Shown one piece after another: positions 49,150-56,849 of a DNA stretch of 64,000 nucleotides. The translations under genes were made by a program, and so were the position numbers. Source of the DNA: an uncultured Bifidobacterium sp. (lineage in GTDB: Bacteria; Actinomycetota; Actinomycetes; Actinomycetales; Bifidobacteriaceae); assembly GCF_959020145.1 (NCBI RefSeq), contig NZ_CAUEQY010000006.1:31997-95996 (forward strand), written 5' to 3'. The notes under the pieces were generated by a model, which saw only the letters and a program-made list of their open reading frames with translations, did no database searches and was not told the DNA's origin. Every line of letters begins with the position of its first letter. Position 1 is the stretch's first letter.

Positions 49150-51711
49150 TCATTCACCTCCGAGCAGTGCTTTGAGCTCTTCCAAGCCCGCCATATCGCG
49201 GGCATTGCCGGTCAAATCGCCCAGCATTCCAGCCAATTCCTTCTCCGCTTCATCGATTTGGCCGCATACATCGGCATATGTGGTGGCATACTTGTTCTTC
49301 AACGCGTTCACTTTGCCGATGAACTCGTCGATCACAGCATTCGGCAATGCCTCCAGCTGCTTCTGCAATGGTGTAATCCACTTGGCTTCCAGCAACCTTC
49401 TGGCTTCGTCATCACTCAACGCCTTGATCGCATCGCAGGTCTTCTCTTCCAACGCGTTTCGCTTGGTTTTGATACCGGACTTCAGTTTCTTTGACTCATC
49501 GAACAGCTTTTGGGCCTGCACCAAGCCCCGCTCAAAATCAGAAGCCGGATTCTTGCCGATCGCCTTGACCGCTTTCTTCAGTTCGGCGGCAACGAAAGCG
49601 TCACCGTCCTGATTGATCGCATCGCTATTCTGCTTGTCATCCTCATCGAAACCTTCCAAAATGGTTTCAATCTCGGAATCAATGTCCTGTACACGGCGTT
49701 CGTCCGCCTCGATCGCAGCCAAATCATCGTGCAGCAGCTCACGCTGAACCAAGTCGAAGGGCAGAACGCGGCCAATCCAGCCATCCTGCACTTCCACATC
49801 CTTGCCGCCTTTTTTCTTGATGACCATGTTCGGGTCCACGGCTCTTACCGCATCGAAGCCTTCGGAACCCAGCACTTCCAAATCAATGGAGATGCCGCCC
49901 CAAGCATCATCAAGCTTCTGATAGGCGTCATACGGGTCGATCAGCGCGGTATCGGCAACCATCGCATCCAGTTCCTCACCAATGGCCGTTTCCTGCCCGA
50001 GCGCATCCACCTGTTCAGGATGTTCCACCAAGCGGGAGCGTAGGTCGGAGGGAAGCCCGGAAATGGCCTGCGCATATGAAGCGACGAACGTCTGTACGTC
50101 GGCATTGTTGCGCACCACAGTGGCGACGTCATCATGGTCGCAGGCATAACAGGCACCATTATCGCGGAACAGCTCAGCCTTCAGACTCGGCCAGGCGTTC
50201 CAATATTCCCCAAGCTGCTCGACCTCGCTCTTCGGAACGCCTCCGAACATCGAAGCGTACACATCCCATGTCTCCGCATTCTCAGACGAATCAACATACC
50301 GGGGAATGTTGAGGTTGTAATCATTGGCGCGAATCTCGTCAATGGACACCAAACGGCTGAATTTGGGCACCGTGCGGTTGTTCGACACCACGTCGACAAT
50401 GCGTTTGATGTCAGAAGCCTGTAGCTTGTTATTCTTGCCGTCCTTGATGAAATGTTTCGACGCGTCAACAATGAGCACCTTGTCGTCGTCACGTTTTTTT
50501 CGCAACACCATCACGATGGTGGGGATACCCGTACCAAAGAAAATATTCGCCGGTAGACCAATAATCGCCTGAATATGACGGTTCTCGATCAAATTCTTAC
50601 GAATCTGACCTTCCTCGCCACCACGGAACAGCACACCGTGAGGCAGAACGATGGTCATGATGCCATCGGCACGCAGATGGTACAAGTCATGGAGCAGGAA
50701 CGCATAATCCGCCTTGGACTTCGGTGCTATGCCATAGCTGAAGCGTGGATCGATCTCCTTGTCAGTGGGATCCCAATTCTGCGAGTAGGGAGGGTTGGAA
50801 ACCACCGCATCCACGAACAACGGATTGTATGTTTCCTCCTTGTTTTCCAACGTGTCGAACCACGGCCAGTCGTCTTCCAAGGTGTCGCCGTTGCGGGCGA
50901 CGATGTTGTCGGGAAGAATACCGCGCATCACCAGATTCATACGCGTCAGATTGTAGGTGTTCTCCTTGAGTTCCTGCGCATAATACATGATGGAATTCGG
51001 ATTGCCGTTGCGCCGAGCCACAGACTGGCCGATATGAATCAGCAAAGAGCCGGAACCGGATGTCGGATCGTAGATCTTGATCTGCTCGCGCCCCTGCAAA
51101 TGCCATGCGACGATTTCGCTCATCAGCTGGGAGACCTCGGACGGTGTGTAGAATTCACCGGCCTTCTTGCCCGCATTGGCGGCAAAATTGCTGATGAGAT
51201 ATTCGTAAATGAAGCCAAGCACGTCATAATCCTGACGGCTATCCATCGGAATGTCCTTAATGAGATAAATCAGGTCTCGTGCGGCCTTGGACTGACTTCT
51301 CGCATCGGTGCCAAGCTTGGAAAGTCCGGTCTGCAGGGTGTCGAAAATACCGTCGAACACTCTCTTACGCGCCGGATTGATGTTGCGGGAGAACGCCGAA
51401 AGCGCATCACGCACGTTGGAAATCTCGAAATCGTTGCCCTTTTTGACCCATGTGGAGAACAGGTTGTCATAGGAGATGAAGTAGCCGCACTCATCCTGTA
51501 CGCCTTCCACAATGTCCGGATTATCCTCCGTAAGCAGCAGCAGGTCATCCTCGGTGAAATCGGTGTCCTTCAAGCGCATCAGCTCGTTTTCTGAAAGGAA
51601 TTTGTAGAAGATGAAGCCAAGAATGTAATCCTTGTATTCGTTCGCCTCAATCTTGGAACGCATCTTATTGGCGGACTCCCAGATTTTCGAAGCGAGCTGC
51701 TGCTTGTTCAT
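49150..51711 (-). CDS. hsdM: Type I restriction-modification methyltransferase subunit
   Basis: 853 residues, long for HsdM (often about 500) because of a C-terminal extension rich in coiled coil. FIFYKFLSENELMRL is in the N-terminal helical domain. GEFYTPSEVSQLM, IKIYDPTSGSGSLLIHIG (SAM-binding motif I) and DAVVSNPPYSQNWDP (catalytic NPPY motif IV of adenine methylases) identify it as an N6-adenine methyltransferase. The extension (from about residue 510) contains EIETILEGFDEDDKQNSD and several heptad-like helices and may replace separate contacts with HsdS. GGAGGG precedes the ATG at 51711. It is first in the hsd operon, with a divergent silent hsdS copy and recombinase behind it. Confidence 0.95.
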   Translation of the reverse strand: MNKQQLASKIWESANKMRSKIEANEYKDYILGFIFYKFLSENELMRLKDTDFTEDDLLLLTEDNPDIVEGVQDECGYFISYDNLFSTWVKKGNDFEISNVRDALSAFSRNINPARKRVFDGIFDTLQTGLSKLGTDARSQSKAARDLIYLIKDIPMDSRQDYDVLGFIYEYLISNFAANAGKKAGEFYTPSEVSQLMSEIVAWHLQGREQIKIYDPTSGSGSLLIHIGQSVARRNGNPNSIMYYAQELKENTYNLTRMNLVMRGILPDNIVARNGDTLEDDWPWFDTLENKEETYNPLFVDAVVSNPPYSQNWDPTDKEIDPRFSYGIAPKSKADYAFLLHDLYHLRADGIMTIVLPHGVLFRGGEEGQIRKNLIENRHIQAIIGLPANIFFGTGIPTIVMVLRKKRDDDKVLIVDASKHFIKDGKNNKLQASDIKRIVDVVSNNRTVPKFSRLVSIDEIRANDYNLNIPRYVDSSENAETWDVYASMFGGVPKSEVEQLGEYWNAWPSLKAELFRDNGACYACDHDDVATVVRNNADVQTFVASYAQAISGLPSDLRSRLVEHPEQVDALGQETAIGEELDAMVADTALIDPYDAYQKLDDAWGGISIDLEVLGSEGFDAVRAVDPNMVIKKKGGKDVEVQDGWIGRVLPFDLVQRELLHDDLAAIEADERRVQDIDSEIETILEGFDEDDKQNSDAINQDGDAFVAAELKKAVKAIGKNPASDFERGLVQAQKLFDESKKLKSGIKTKRNALEEKTCDAIKALSDDEARRLLEAKWITPLQKQLEALPNAVIDEFIGKVNALKNKYATTYADVCGQIDEAEKELAGMLGDLTGNARDMAGLEELKALLGGE

Positions 51712-51729
51712 CTATCCCTCCTCATTGCG

Positions 51730-52398
51730 GTGCCGGCAAAATGCGCGGCTCCACGAGCGACTGCACATCTTTCACAAGAATACCGCACCCCCGCTTGGGA
51801 ACAGCGTAAGCTGTCGAGCACATGCGAACAGCTATCGAGAACCATTAATCCGTTGGAAACACCGAATGAAGAATTTACGGAATACAGTATGCCGGCTTTT
51901 GATAACAATGAAACGGCTGAAACCGTTATTGGTAATTCGATGAATAGTCTAAGAAAGATTGTTGACCGTCCTTGTTTACTTGTAAACAAATTGAATGTGA
52001 GGAAAAAAAGGATTTGGCATGTTCCTCGCCCTGAAGCAAATGCTGTTTGCTCTTCTGAATTTGTGCCATTTTCTTCTCATTCTTCTGATTTGAGTTTTAT
52101 TAAGATATCGTTACTGTCAGAGCGAATCACTGCCTACCTTGAGAGTTGCTCTTCAGGATCATCAAACAGTCAAAAAAGAGTAACCCCTGAGATTATTATG
52201 TCATCTGAGATAATAGCCCCATCGCTTGCAGAGCAACGCCGAATCGGCGCGTTCTTCGACCGTCTGGACTCGCTCATCACCCTTCATCAGCGTAAGTATG
52301 ATGGCTGCGCCAATCCCCTATTTTTAGAAAGGCGCATCTCATGCAGGAAACCATCACATCAGAATCGCTGTTCTGCGACTACTACGCCCAGTGGGTGA
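51730..52398 (+). pseudogene. Silent partial hsdS (target-recognition module copy C)
   Basis: The plus-strand open frame from a GTG at 51730 encodes RTPAWEQRKLSSTCEQ through LDSLITLHQRKY, the same second-domain module as in hsdS, then DGCANPLFLERR and unrelated residues until 52398. It has no first domain. The last 57 bases overlap the recombinase start. The module is inverted relative to the active copy, with hsdM between, so recombination between them would flip hsdM and half of hsdS. Its CAGCGTAAGTATGA end matches the domain-1 end of the active gene. Confidence 0.85.
51794..52296 (+). repeat. 503-bp recognition-domain repeat, copy C (inverted)
   Basis: The reverse complement is identical by eye to copies A and B. 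CAGCGTAAG stands at 51802-51810 and 52288-52296. The segment between B and C is 3.3 kb and contains hsdM. Confidence 0.9.
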
Positions 52399-53267
52399 AA
52401 ACGTACAAGGAAGGCGCCATCAGAGACGTGACCATGGGCAAATATCGACTTACGCAATCCTGGCTCGGCAAGCTCATCCCTGAACTCAGACTCACCGATA
52501 TGGATCGAACCGCATACCAGCAGCTCATCAACGGATATGCACAGCATCATGAGCGCCAAACCACCATGGATTTTCACCATCAGATCAAAGGCGCCATTCT
52601 CGATGCCGTTGACGAAGGACTCATACCCCGTGATCCAACGCGCAAAGTCATCATCAAAGGCAAGCAGCCACGCATTAAGAAAATGAAGTATCTCAACCAA
52701 TTCGAGCTGCATGCCATGCTCGCGGACCTTGATCTTGGGGCCGAGGCAAGCTGGGATTGGCTTATCCTCCTTATCGCGAAAACCGGACTCCGATTCTCTG
52801 AGGCGCTTGGGCTCACACCCGATGACTTTGATTTCGCACACCAGACGCTTTCCGTCAACAAAACTTGGGATTATAAAAACGGCGGCGGTTTCGTACCCAC
52901 GAAAAACGAATCGTCCGTGCGTAAAGTGCAACTCGACTGGCAACTCATCATGCAAATGTCTGGATTACTCAAGGATCTTCCGCATGATAAACCTATTTTC
53001 GTGCACGGCAAGGTCTACAACTCAACAGCCAACGACGTGCTTGCAAAACATTGCAGAAACGTGGACGTGCCAGTTATTTCCGTCCATGGTCTACGCCATA
53101 CACACGCATCGCTGCTGCTGTTCGCCGGCGTATCGATCGCCAGCGTGTCACGCCGTCTAGGCCATGCCAGCATGACTACAACTCAGGAAACCTATCTGCA
53201 CGTCATTCGCGAGCTGGAAAACAAGGATGTAGATATCGTCATGCGGGCACTATCGACACTTATCTAA
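52341..53267 (+). CDS. Tyrosine recombinase/integrase
   Basis: 308 residues. The N-terminal SAM-like domain (SLFCDYYAQWVKTYKEGAIRDVTMGKYRLTQSWL) binds DNA arms. The catalytic domain has the first Arg in LIAKTGLRFSEALGLTPDDF, the conserved Lys region WDYKNGGGFVPTKNESS, the HxxR in VISVHGLRHTHASLLLFAG, the later His in RRLGHASMTTTQETYLH and the Tyr nucleophile in TYLHVI. It belongs to the integrase group that often sits beside hsdS genes and inverts their recognition domains. It follows copy C directly, and the only other gene on its strand here is the silent hsdS. It most likely shuffles the three modules. Confidence 0.93.
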   Translation: MQETITSESLFCDYYAQWVKTYKEGAIRDVTMGKYRLTQSWLGKLIPELRLTDMDRTAYQQLINGYAQHHERQTTMDFHHQIKGAILDAVDEGLIPRDPTRKVIIKGKQPRIKKMKYLNQFELHAMLADLDLGAEASWDWLILLIAKTGLRFSEALGLTPDDFDFAHQTLSVNKTWDYKNGGGFVPTKNESSVRKVQLDWQLIMQMSGLLKDLPHDKPIFVHGKVYNSTANDVLAKHCRNVDVPVISVHGLRHTHASLLLFAGVSIASVSRRLGHASMTTTQETYLHVIRELENKDVDIVMRALSTLI

Positions 53268-53379
53268 TGGGGGGGTTCCTACTCTTTTCAGATATTCGAA
53301 ATAATCGAGCCACTCGAAGCGGCATATACCGTTTTTCACCATCTTCAGTAAAAGCGCCAAACACCGTTGCCAGACTCAA

Positions 53380-53512
53380 TTCCGTAGGTGGTTTTGTGGT
53401 TCCGTAGGTGGTTGGTTCTGGTATTGGTGTCTGAGAATGGCTTAATTTAAGCCGTTTCTCAAACGCCTTTCCTCCGGCAACCACCTACGGAAGCGAAAAA
53501 CCACCTACGGAA
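53380..53512. repeat. Intergenic element B2, same family as B1
   Basis: TTCCGTAGGTGGTTT (53380-53394) and TTCCGTAGGTGGTTG (53400-53414) are direct units 20 bp apart. A GAGAATGGCTTAA/TTAAGCC..TTTCTC hairpin (53433-53461) is central. CAACCACCTACGGAA (53478-53492) and AAACCACCTACGGAA (53498-53512) are the inverted pair, also 20 bp apart. The element is 133 bp, like B1, and lies in the 373-bp gap between the convergent recombinase and TauE genes. The remainder of the gap has no gene that I can support. Confidence 0.88.
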
Positions 53513-53514
53513 CA

Positions 53515-53528
53515 CCCGCTTGGGAACA
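53515..53528 (+). repeat. 14-bp copy of the hsdS module border
   Basis: CCCGCTTGGGAACA here also occurs directly at the outer border of copy C (51790-51803) and inverted at the outer border of copy A (46294-46308). A 14-bp match by chance is unlikely in this window. Possible remnant of an hsdS module or of recombination. Confidence 0.5.
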
Positions 53529-53640
53529 AACCCGCCGCAAGTCACCAGGCCAAGACGAATCTCGGCACACGAGGAACCGGAAATTGTCGTTCCGGAGCGC
53601 AGCCGCACGGTCACACGCCACACTCCGGAACCAAAGGCTT

Positions 53641-54480
53641 TTAGAAATAGGTGCTACAGCCAAGCTTGACGGCGAGGACGATGCCGGTGAGCACGGCGGC
53701 GGCGCGCATGATGTTCTCGGGGATATGGCGTGTGACCGGAGGGGCGATGGAACTGCCGATGATGCAGCCCAGGCACATGGCGATGGCGAACGGCCAGTAG
53801 ACGGAGCCACGGCAGATGAACATGATCGCGGCGGAGATGTTCGCGCCGAAGCCGACCACGGTCTTCAGCGCGTTGATCTGGTGGAACGGGCCGATCTTGC
53901 CGAGGTCGAGGATCGCCAGGGCGAGGGTACCGGCGGCGGCACCGAAATATCCCGAATAGATGCCGACGAAGCTCACGCCAACCCACAGCCACCACGGGTC
54001 GTTGCGCAGACTGCCATTGGCCGTCCTACTGGCGATCAGCGCCGCGCGCTCGCCTTGCTGCGATTGGGGCAACGCCTGCGCGACAGCGTCGCGTGCGGCC
54101 GCTTTCTTCCGCGGGTTCAGCGCGATGATCAACGCGCTGAACAGAATGAGCGGCGGCACAGCGAATTCGAAGACCTTCGCGGGCAATTCCAACAGCAGCA
54201 AGCCGCCGATGATGCCTCCGACCAAGCCGATGCAAGCGTAGACAGCCACACGGCGTCCCTGGCCCTTGAGCTCCTTGCGCGCGGACAGCAGCCCGCCGAT
54301 GCCGGTGCCGCACACGCCCACCGTGTTCGTGGTGTTGGACAGCACCGGCGAGATGCCGAACGCCAGCAACGCAGGATAGGAGATCAGCGAGGACGCGCCT
54401 ACCGCGTATCCGACGAATCCCGCGCCGATTCCGGCGACAAGCACCAGCAGCAATGTGGTGATGGACACTCCTGCGATCAT
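53641..54480 (-). CDS. TauE/SafE-family sulfite/organic anion permease
   Basis: 279 residues with about eight hydrophobic helices in two similar halves. GAGFVGYAVGASSLISYPALLAFGISPVLSNTTNTVGVCGTGIGGLLSARKEL and SFVGIYSGYFGAAAGTLALAIL are the duplicated TSUP motif (G-x-G-G-G/A and P-A-L). Family members transport sulfite, sulfoacetate or similar anions; the substrate here is not known. It is transcribed toward the recombinase gene, immediately outside the accessory island. The ATG at 54480 has AAGGGG upstream. Confidence 0.9.
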   Translation of the reverse strand: MIAGVSITTLLLVLVAGIGAGFVGYAVGASSLISYPALLAFGISPVLSNTTNTVGVCGTGIGGLLSARKELKGQGRRVAVYACIGLVGGIIGGLLLLELPAKVFEFAVPPLILFSALIIALNPRKKAAARDAVAQALPQSQQGERAALIASRTANGSLRNDPWWLWVGVSFVGIYSGYFGAAAGTLALAILDLGKIGPFHQINALKTVVGFGANISAAIMFICRGSVYWPFAIAMCLGCIIGSSIAPPVTRHIPENIMRAAAVLTGIVLAVKLGCSTYF

Positions 54481-54528
54481 GACCGCTTCCCCTTCGTAAA
54501 ACTCCTACGTAGTCCTCCTATAAGTAAC

Positions 54529-54594
54529 GGGAGCCAAGCTTAACGGCTCGGCTCCCGCATATCACGCGTTTGCCCAGAACGTGGCCGGGCAAAC
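54529..54594 (-). terminator. Two hairpins between the ECF S component and TauE genes
   Basis: GGGAGCC (54529-54535) pairs with GGCTCCC (54550-54556), and GTTTGCCC (54568-54575) pairs with GGGCAAAC (54587-54594). The second is directly after the S-component stop. Neither has a strong U tract. Confidence 0.5.
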
Positions 54595-54600
54595 GTCATA

Positions 54601-55191
54601 TCAGTGGTTGCGCTTGGCGATCAGCGACTCGGTCCAGTAGGCGGCGAGCGGAATCAGCGCCCACTGCAGCGCGAGACCGGGCAGGCCGGCGGCCAGGTCG
54701 CTCGTCCATGTGGCGGCGATGGCCTTGCTGGAACCGAACGCGAACACGGCGATCGCGGTGGCTGCGGTCAGCACCACACGTCCGGCGAGCTGTGCGATGA
54801 CCACCTTCGCCAGGCTCGGCAGCTTGATGCCGCGCAGCAGACCGGCTACCAGGCCGTATGCGCACAGTTCGACCATCATGAGCGGCAGCATCGCCAGCAT
54901 CGGCATGCCGGACAGCAGGAAGCTCACGAGCGGAGCGGCGGCGCCGGCGATCGCGCCGACGGCGGGGCCCGCGATCAGGCCGACGAAGATGATCGGCAGA
55001 TGCATCGGCAGGAACGCGACGCCCAGCATGGTGCCCTGTCCGGAGACGGCGCCGATGACGTGGAACAGTTGCGGCAGCACGACCGCTGCGACGATGGCGA
55101 GCAGGGTGGCTGCTGTCTTGGTGCCGAGACTCAGTTTCGGCAGGTCGGTGCGGCGCAGGGCGGCCGCGGGCATGGTTGCGGAATCAGACAT
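54601..55191 (-). CDS. ECF transporter S component
   Basis: 196 residues with six hydrophobic helices, the size and layout of vitamin-binding S subunits. LLAIVAAVVLPQLFHVIGAVSGQGTMLGVAFLPMHLPIIFVGLIAGPAVGAIAGAAAPLVSFLLSG resembles a large group of uncharacterised S components, with HLPI near the substrate cavity. They work with a shared EcfAA'T module that is not encoded here. The gene lies 45 nt after the uridine-kinase-like gene and DUF362, so the substrate may be one that the kinase traps by phosphorylation. The ATG at 55191 has AAGGAG upstream. Confidence 0.85.
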   Translation of the reverse strand: MSDSATMPAAALRRTDLPKLSLGTKTAATLLAIVAAVVLPQLFHVIGAVSGQGTMLGVAFLPMHLPIIFVGLIAGPAVGAIAGAAAPLVSFLLSGMPMLAMLPLMMVELCAYGLVAGLLRGIKLPSLAKVVIAQLAGRVVLTAATAIAVFAFGSSKAIAATWTSDLAAGLPGLALQWALIPLAAYWTESLIAKRNH

Positions 55192-55236
55192 TTGTTTTCT
55201 CCTTAATGTTTCCTTCTCTTCGGATATGCGTATACG

Positions 55237-55857
55237 TCATACCGGCTCGACGACCGACCCACCGTCCGGCAGCGCGGTGTCGACCAGCAAATCGGCGACG
55301 GCTTGGATATTGGTCGCTTCGAAATAGCGGTTTTCCAGCGGAATCCACTCGTCGACGAATCGTTGCAACATGCGTGGATTGCGTCGTTCGAGCCGACGCA
55401 ACTGTTCGGCAGGATCGACCGCAAGACAGATCATGCAATCGTAATACCCCCGCAAGGCGGGGTGCATGCTGTAGCTGCCTTCCACAATGGTCAGCTGGGC
55501 CGGTTCGACGGCGTACGCGACGGCGAAATCGCCTGTATGGCAATCCCATGGCCGGTATTGCGCGGCTTGTCCGGCGGCGAGCGGTGCCAACACTTCCGTT
55601 TCGAACCGTTCACGGTCCACGTTGCCGCCGGGTTCGGCGAAACGTTCCGGCGTGCGCTGTTCGGGACGGAGGAAGAAATCGTCCATGTGCAGCACGTTGC
55701 CGCCGAAACGCCTGTTGAGCATCGCGGCAAACGTGGTTTTGCCAGACGTGCATGGCCCGTCGATTGCGACGAACACACAATCGCGTTCGGCAAGCAACGT
55801 TTCGATACGTGCGATTGCGATGCTGGCTTCCGTAGGCTTCGCGGGTTTCGTGACCAT
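55237..55857 (-). CDS. Uridine-kinase-like P-loop kinase
   Basis: 206 residues from the ATG at 55857. CVFVAIDGPCTSGKTTFAAMLNRRFG has the Walker A loop, GNVLHMDDFFLRPEQRTPERFAEPGGNVDRERFE is typical of uridine and related kinases, and LTIVEGSYSMHPALRGYYDCMICLAVDP the Walker B-like EGSYS stretch. Relatives phosphorylate uridine, nicotinamide riboside or pantothenate; none is proven here. It lies 11 nt after DUF362 and 45 nt before the ECF S component. The extended frame upstream (to 56010) lies in DUF362 and is not coding. Confidence 0.85.
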   Translation of the reverse strand: MVTKPAKPTEASIAIARIETLLAERDCVFVAIDGPCTSGKTTFAAMLNRRFGGNVLHMDDFFLRPEQRTPERFAEPGGNVDRERFETEVLAPLAAGQAAQYRPWDCHTGDFAVAYAVEPAQLTIVEGSYSMHPALRGYYDCMICLAVDPAEQLRRLERRNPRMLQRFVDEWIPLENRYFEATNIQAVADLLVDTALPDGGSVVEPV

Positions 55858-55868
55858 TGCGTTCGCCG

Positions 55869-56783
55869 TCAGTCGAGTACGGTCAGACAGTACGCGCGCG
55901 AACCGATGCCAAGTTCCTCGGCGTATTCGAGGATGTGTTCGCCGTGGAGCGAGGCGATGCGTTCGGTGACGGACGCTCCGTCGGGGGCGGTGTGGATGAG
56001 GTCGACGCATGCCTGGTCGAGCGCCACCGGGTCGAGCGAGGACAGCACGCCGATGTCATGCATGTCCGGTTCCGTCGGGGAGGGCAGGCAGTCGCAATCC
56101 ACCGACAGGCGGTTCATGACGTTCAGATACATCATCTTGCCATGCATGTGGCTGATCACGGCCTCATCGGCTTCGGCCATCGATTCGAGGAATGCATCCT
56201 GAGGAGTTTCCACCCACTTGTCCTTGGTGACGCCGGCGGAATGGATCCAGCGTTTGCCGTTCGACGAGGCTATGCCGATGGACACGTTCTTGAGCGCGCC
56301 GCCGAAGCCTCCCATCGGATGGCCTTTGAAATGCGACAGCACGAAAATGGAATCGTAGTCGTCGATATGCTTGCCGACGATGTCGTAGGCGATGTGGCGG
56401 TGCTTGGCCACCGGGATCTCGATTTCGCCGCCCATGTCCATGATCTGGATTGGCGCAAGATCGGCGTATCCGTGCTTTTTGAACGTGGCAAGGCTTTTTT
56501 CGGGGGTTTCACGATTGCCGTCGTATGCGGTAGCGCATTCCACGAGCGTGCCGCCGATCTCCTGCACGAGGTCCTTGACGAGCGAAGGATTGAGATTATT
56601 GGATTTTTCCGATTCGCCGGAATGGACTTTGATGGCCGTTTTGCCTTCCGGCTTGCGTCCGAGCGCATGGTAGGCGGCGACGAGGCTTTCCGGTGTGATG
56701 ATCGGCGTGAAGAACACTTCCGGTGCGGACTGCGCGTCGGTGCGGTGTTCCAGTCCTTCCAGTCGCGAGGCTTCGAATTGCAT
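55869..56783 (-). CDS. DUF362-domain protein
   Basis: 304 residues from the ATG at 56783; GGAGG lies 6 nt upstream. The DUF362 core is visible: GKTAIKVHSGESEKSNNLNPSLVKDLVQEIGGTLVE, IFVLSHFKGHPMGGFGGALKNVSIGIASSNGK, and LSSLDPVALDQACVDLIH. Family proteins are thought to be Fe-S or nucleotide-binding proteins; the usual C-terminal 4Fe-4S ferredoxin cysteines are absent here, so that role is doubtful. It heads a likely operon with the kinase and the ECF S component. The open frame runs on to 58370 through the divergent yeiH gene, which is an artefact. Confidence 0.85.
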   Translation of the reverse strand: MQFEASRLEGLEHRTDAQSAPEVFFTPIITPESLVAAYHALGRKPEGKTAIKVHSGESEKSNNLNPSLVKDLVQEIGGTLVECATAYDGNRETPEKSLATFKKHGYADLAPIQIMDMGGEIEIPVAKHRHIAYDIVGKHIDDYDSIFVLSHFKGHPMGGFGGALKNVSIGIASSNGKRWIHSAGVTKDKWVETPQDAFLESMAEADEAVISHMHGKMMYLNVMNRLSVDCDCLPSPTEPDMHDIGVLSSLDPVALDQACVDLIHTAPDGASVTERIASLHGEHILEYAEELGIGSRAYCLTVLD

Positions 56784-56849
56784 CTTGACCCTCCTTGATT
56801 CTGCCTGTGTTTTTGGCTTGCATCTCCAGCGTACCAACTTAAACCCGAC

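Noticed and set aside
53505..53810. A 101-codon frame next to the TauE gene
   Set aside because: It overlaps TauE in another frame on the same strand and shows only Ser/Pro/Arg shadow composition.
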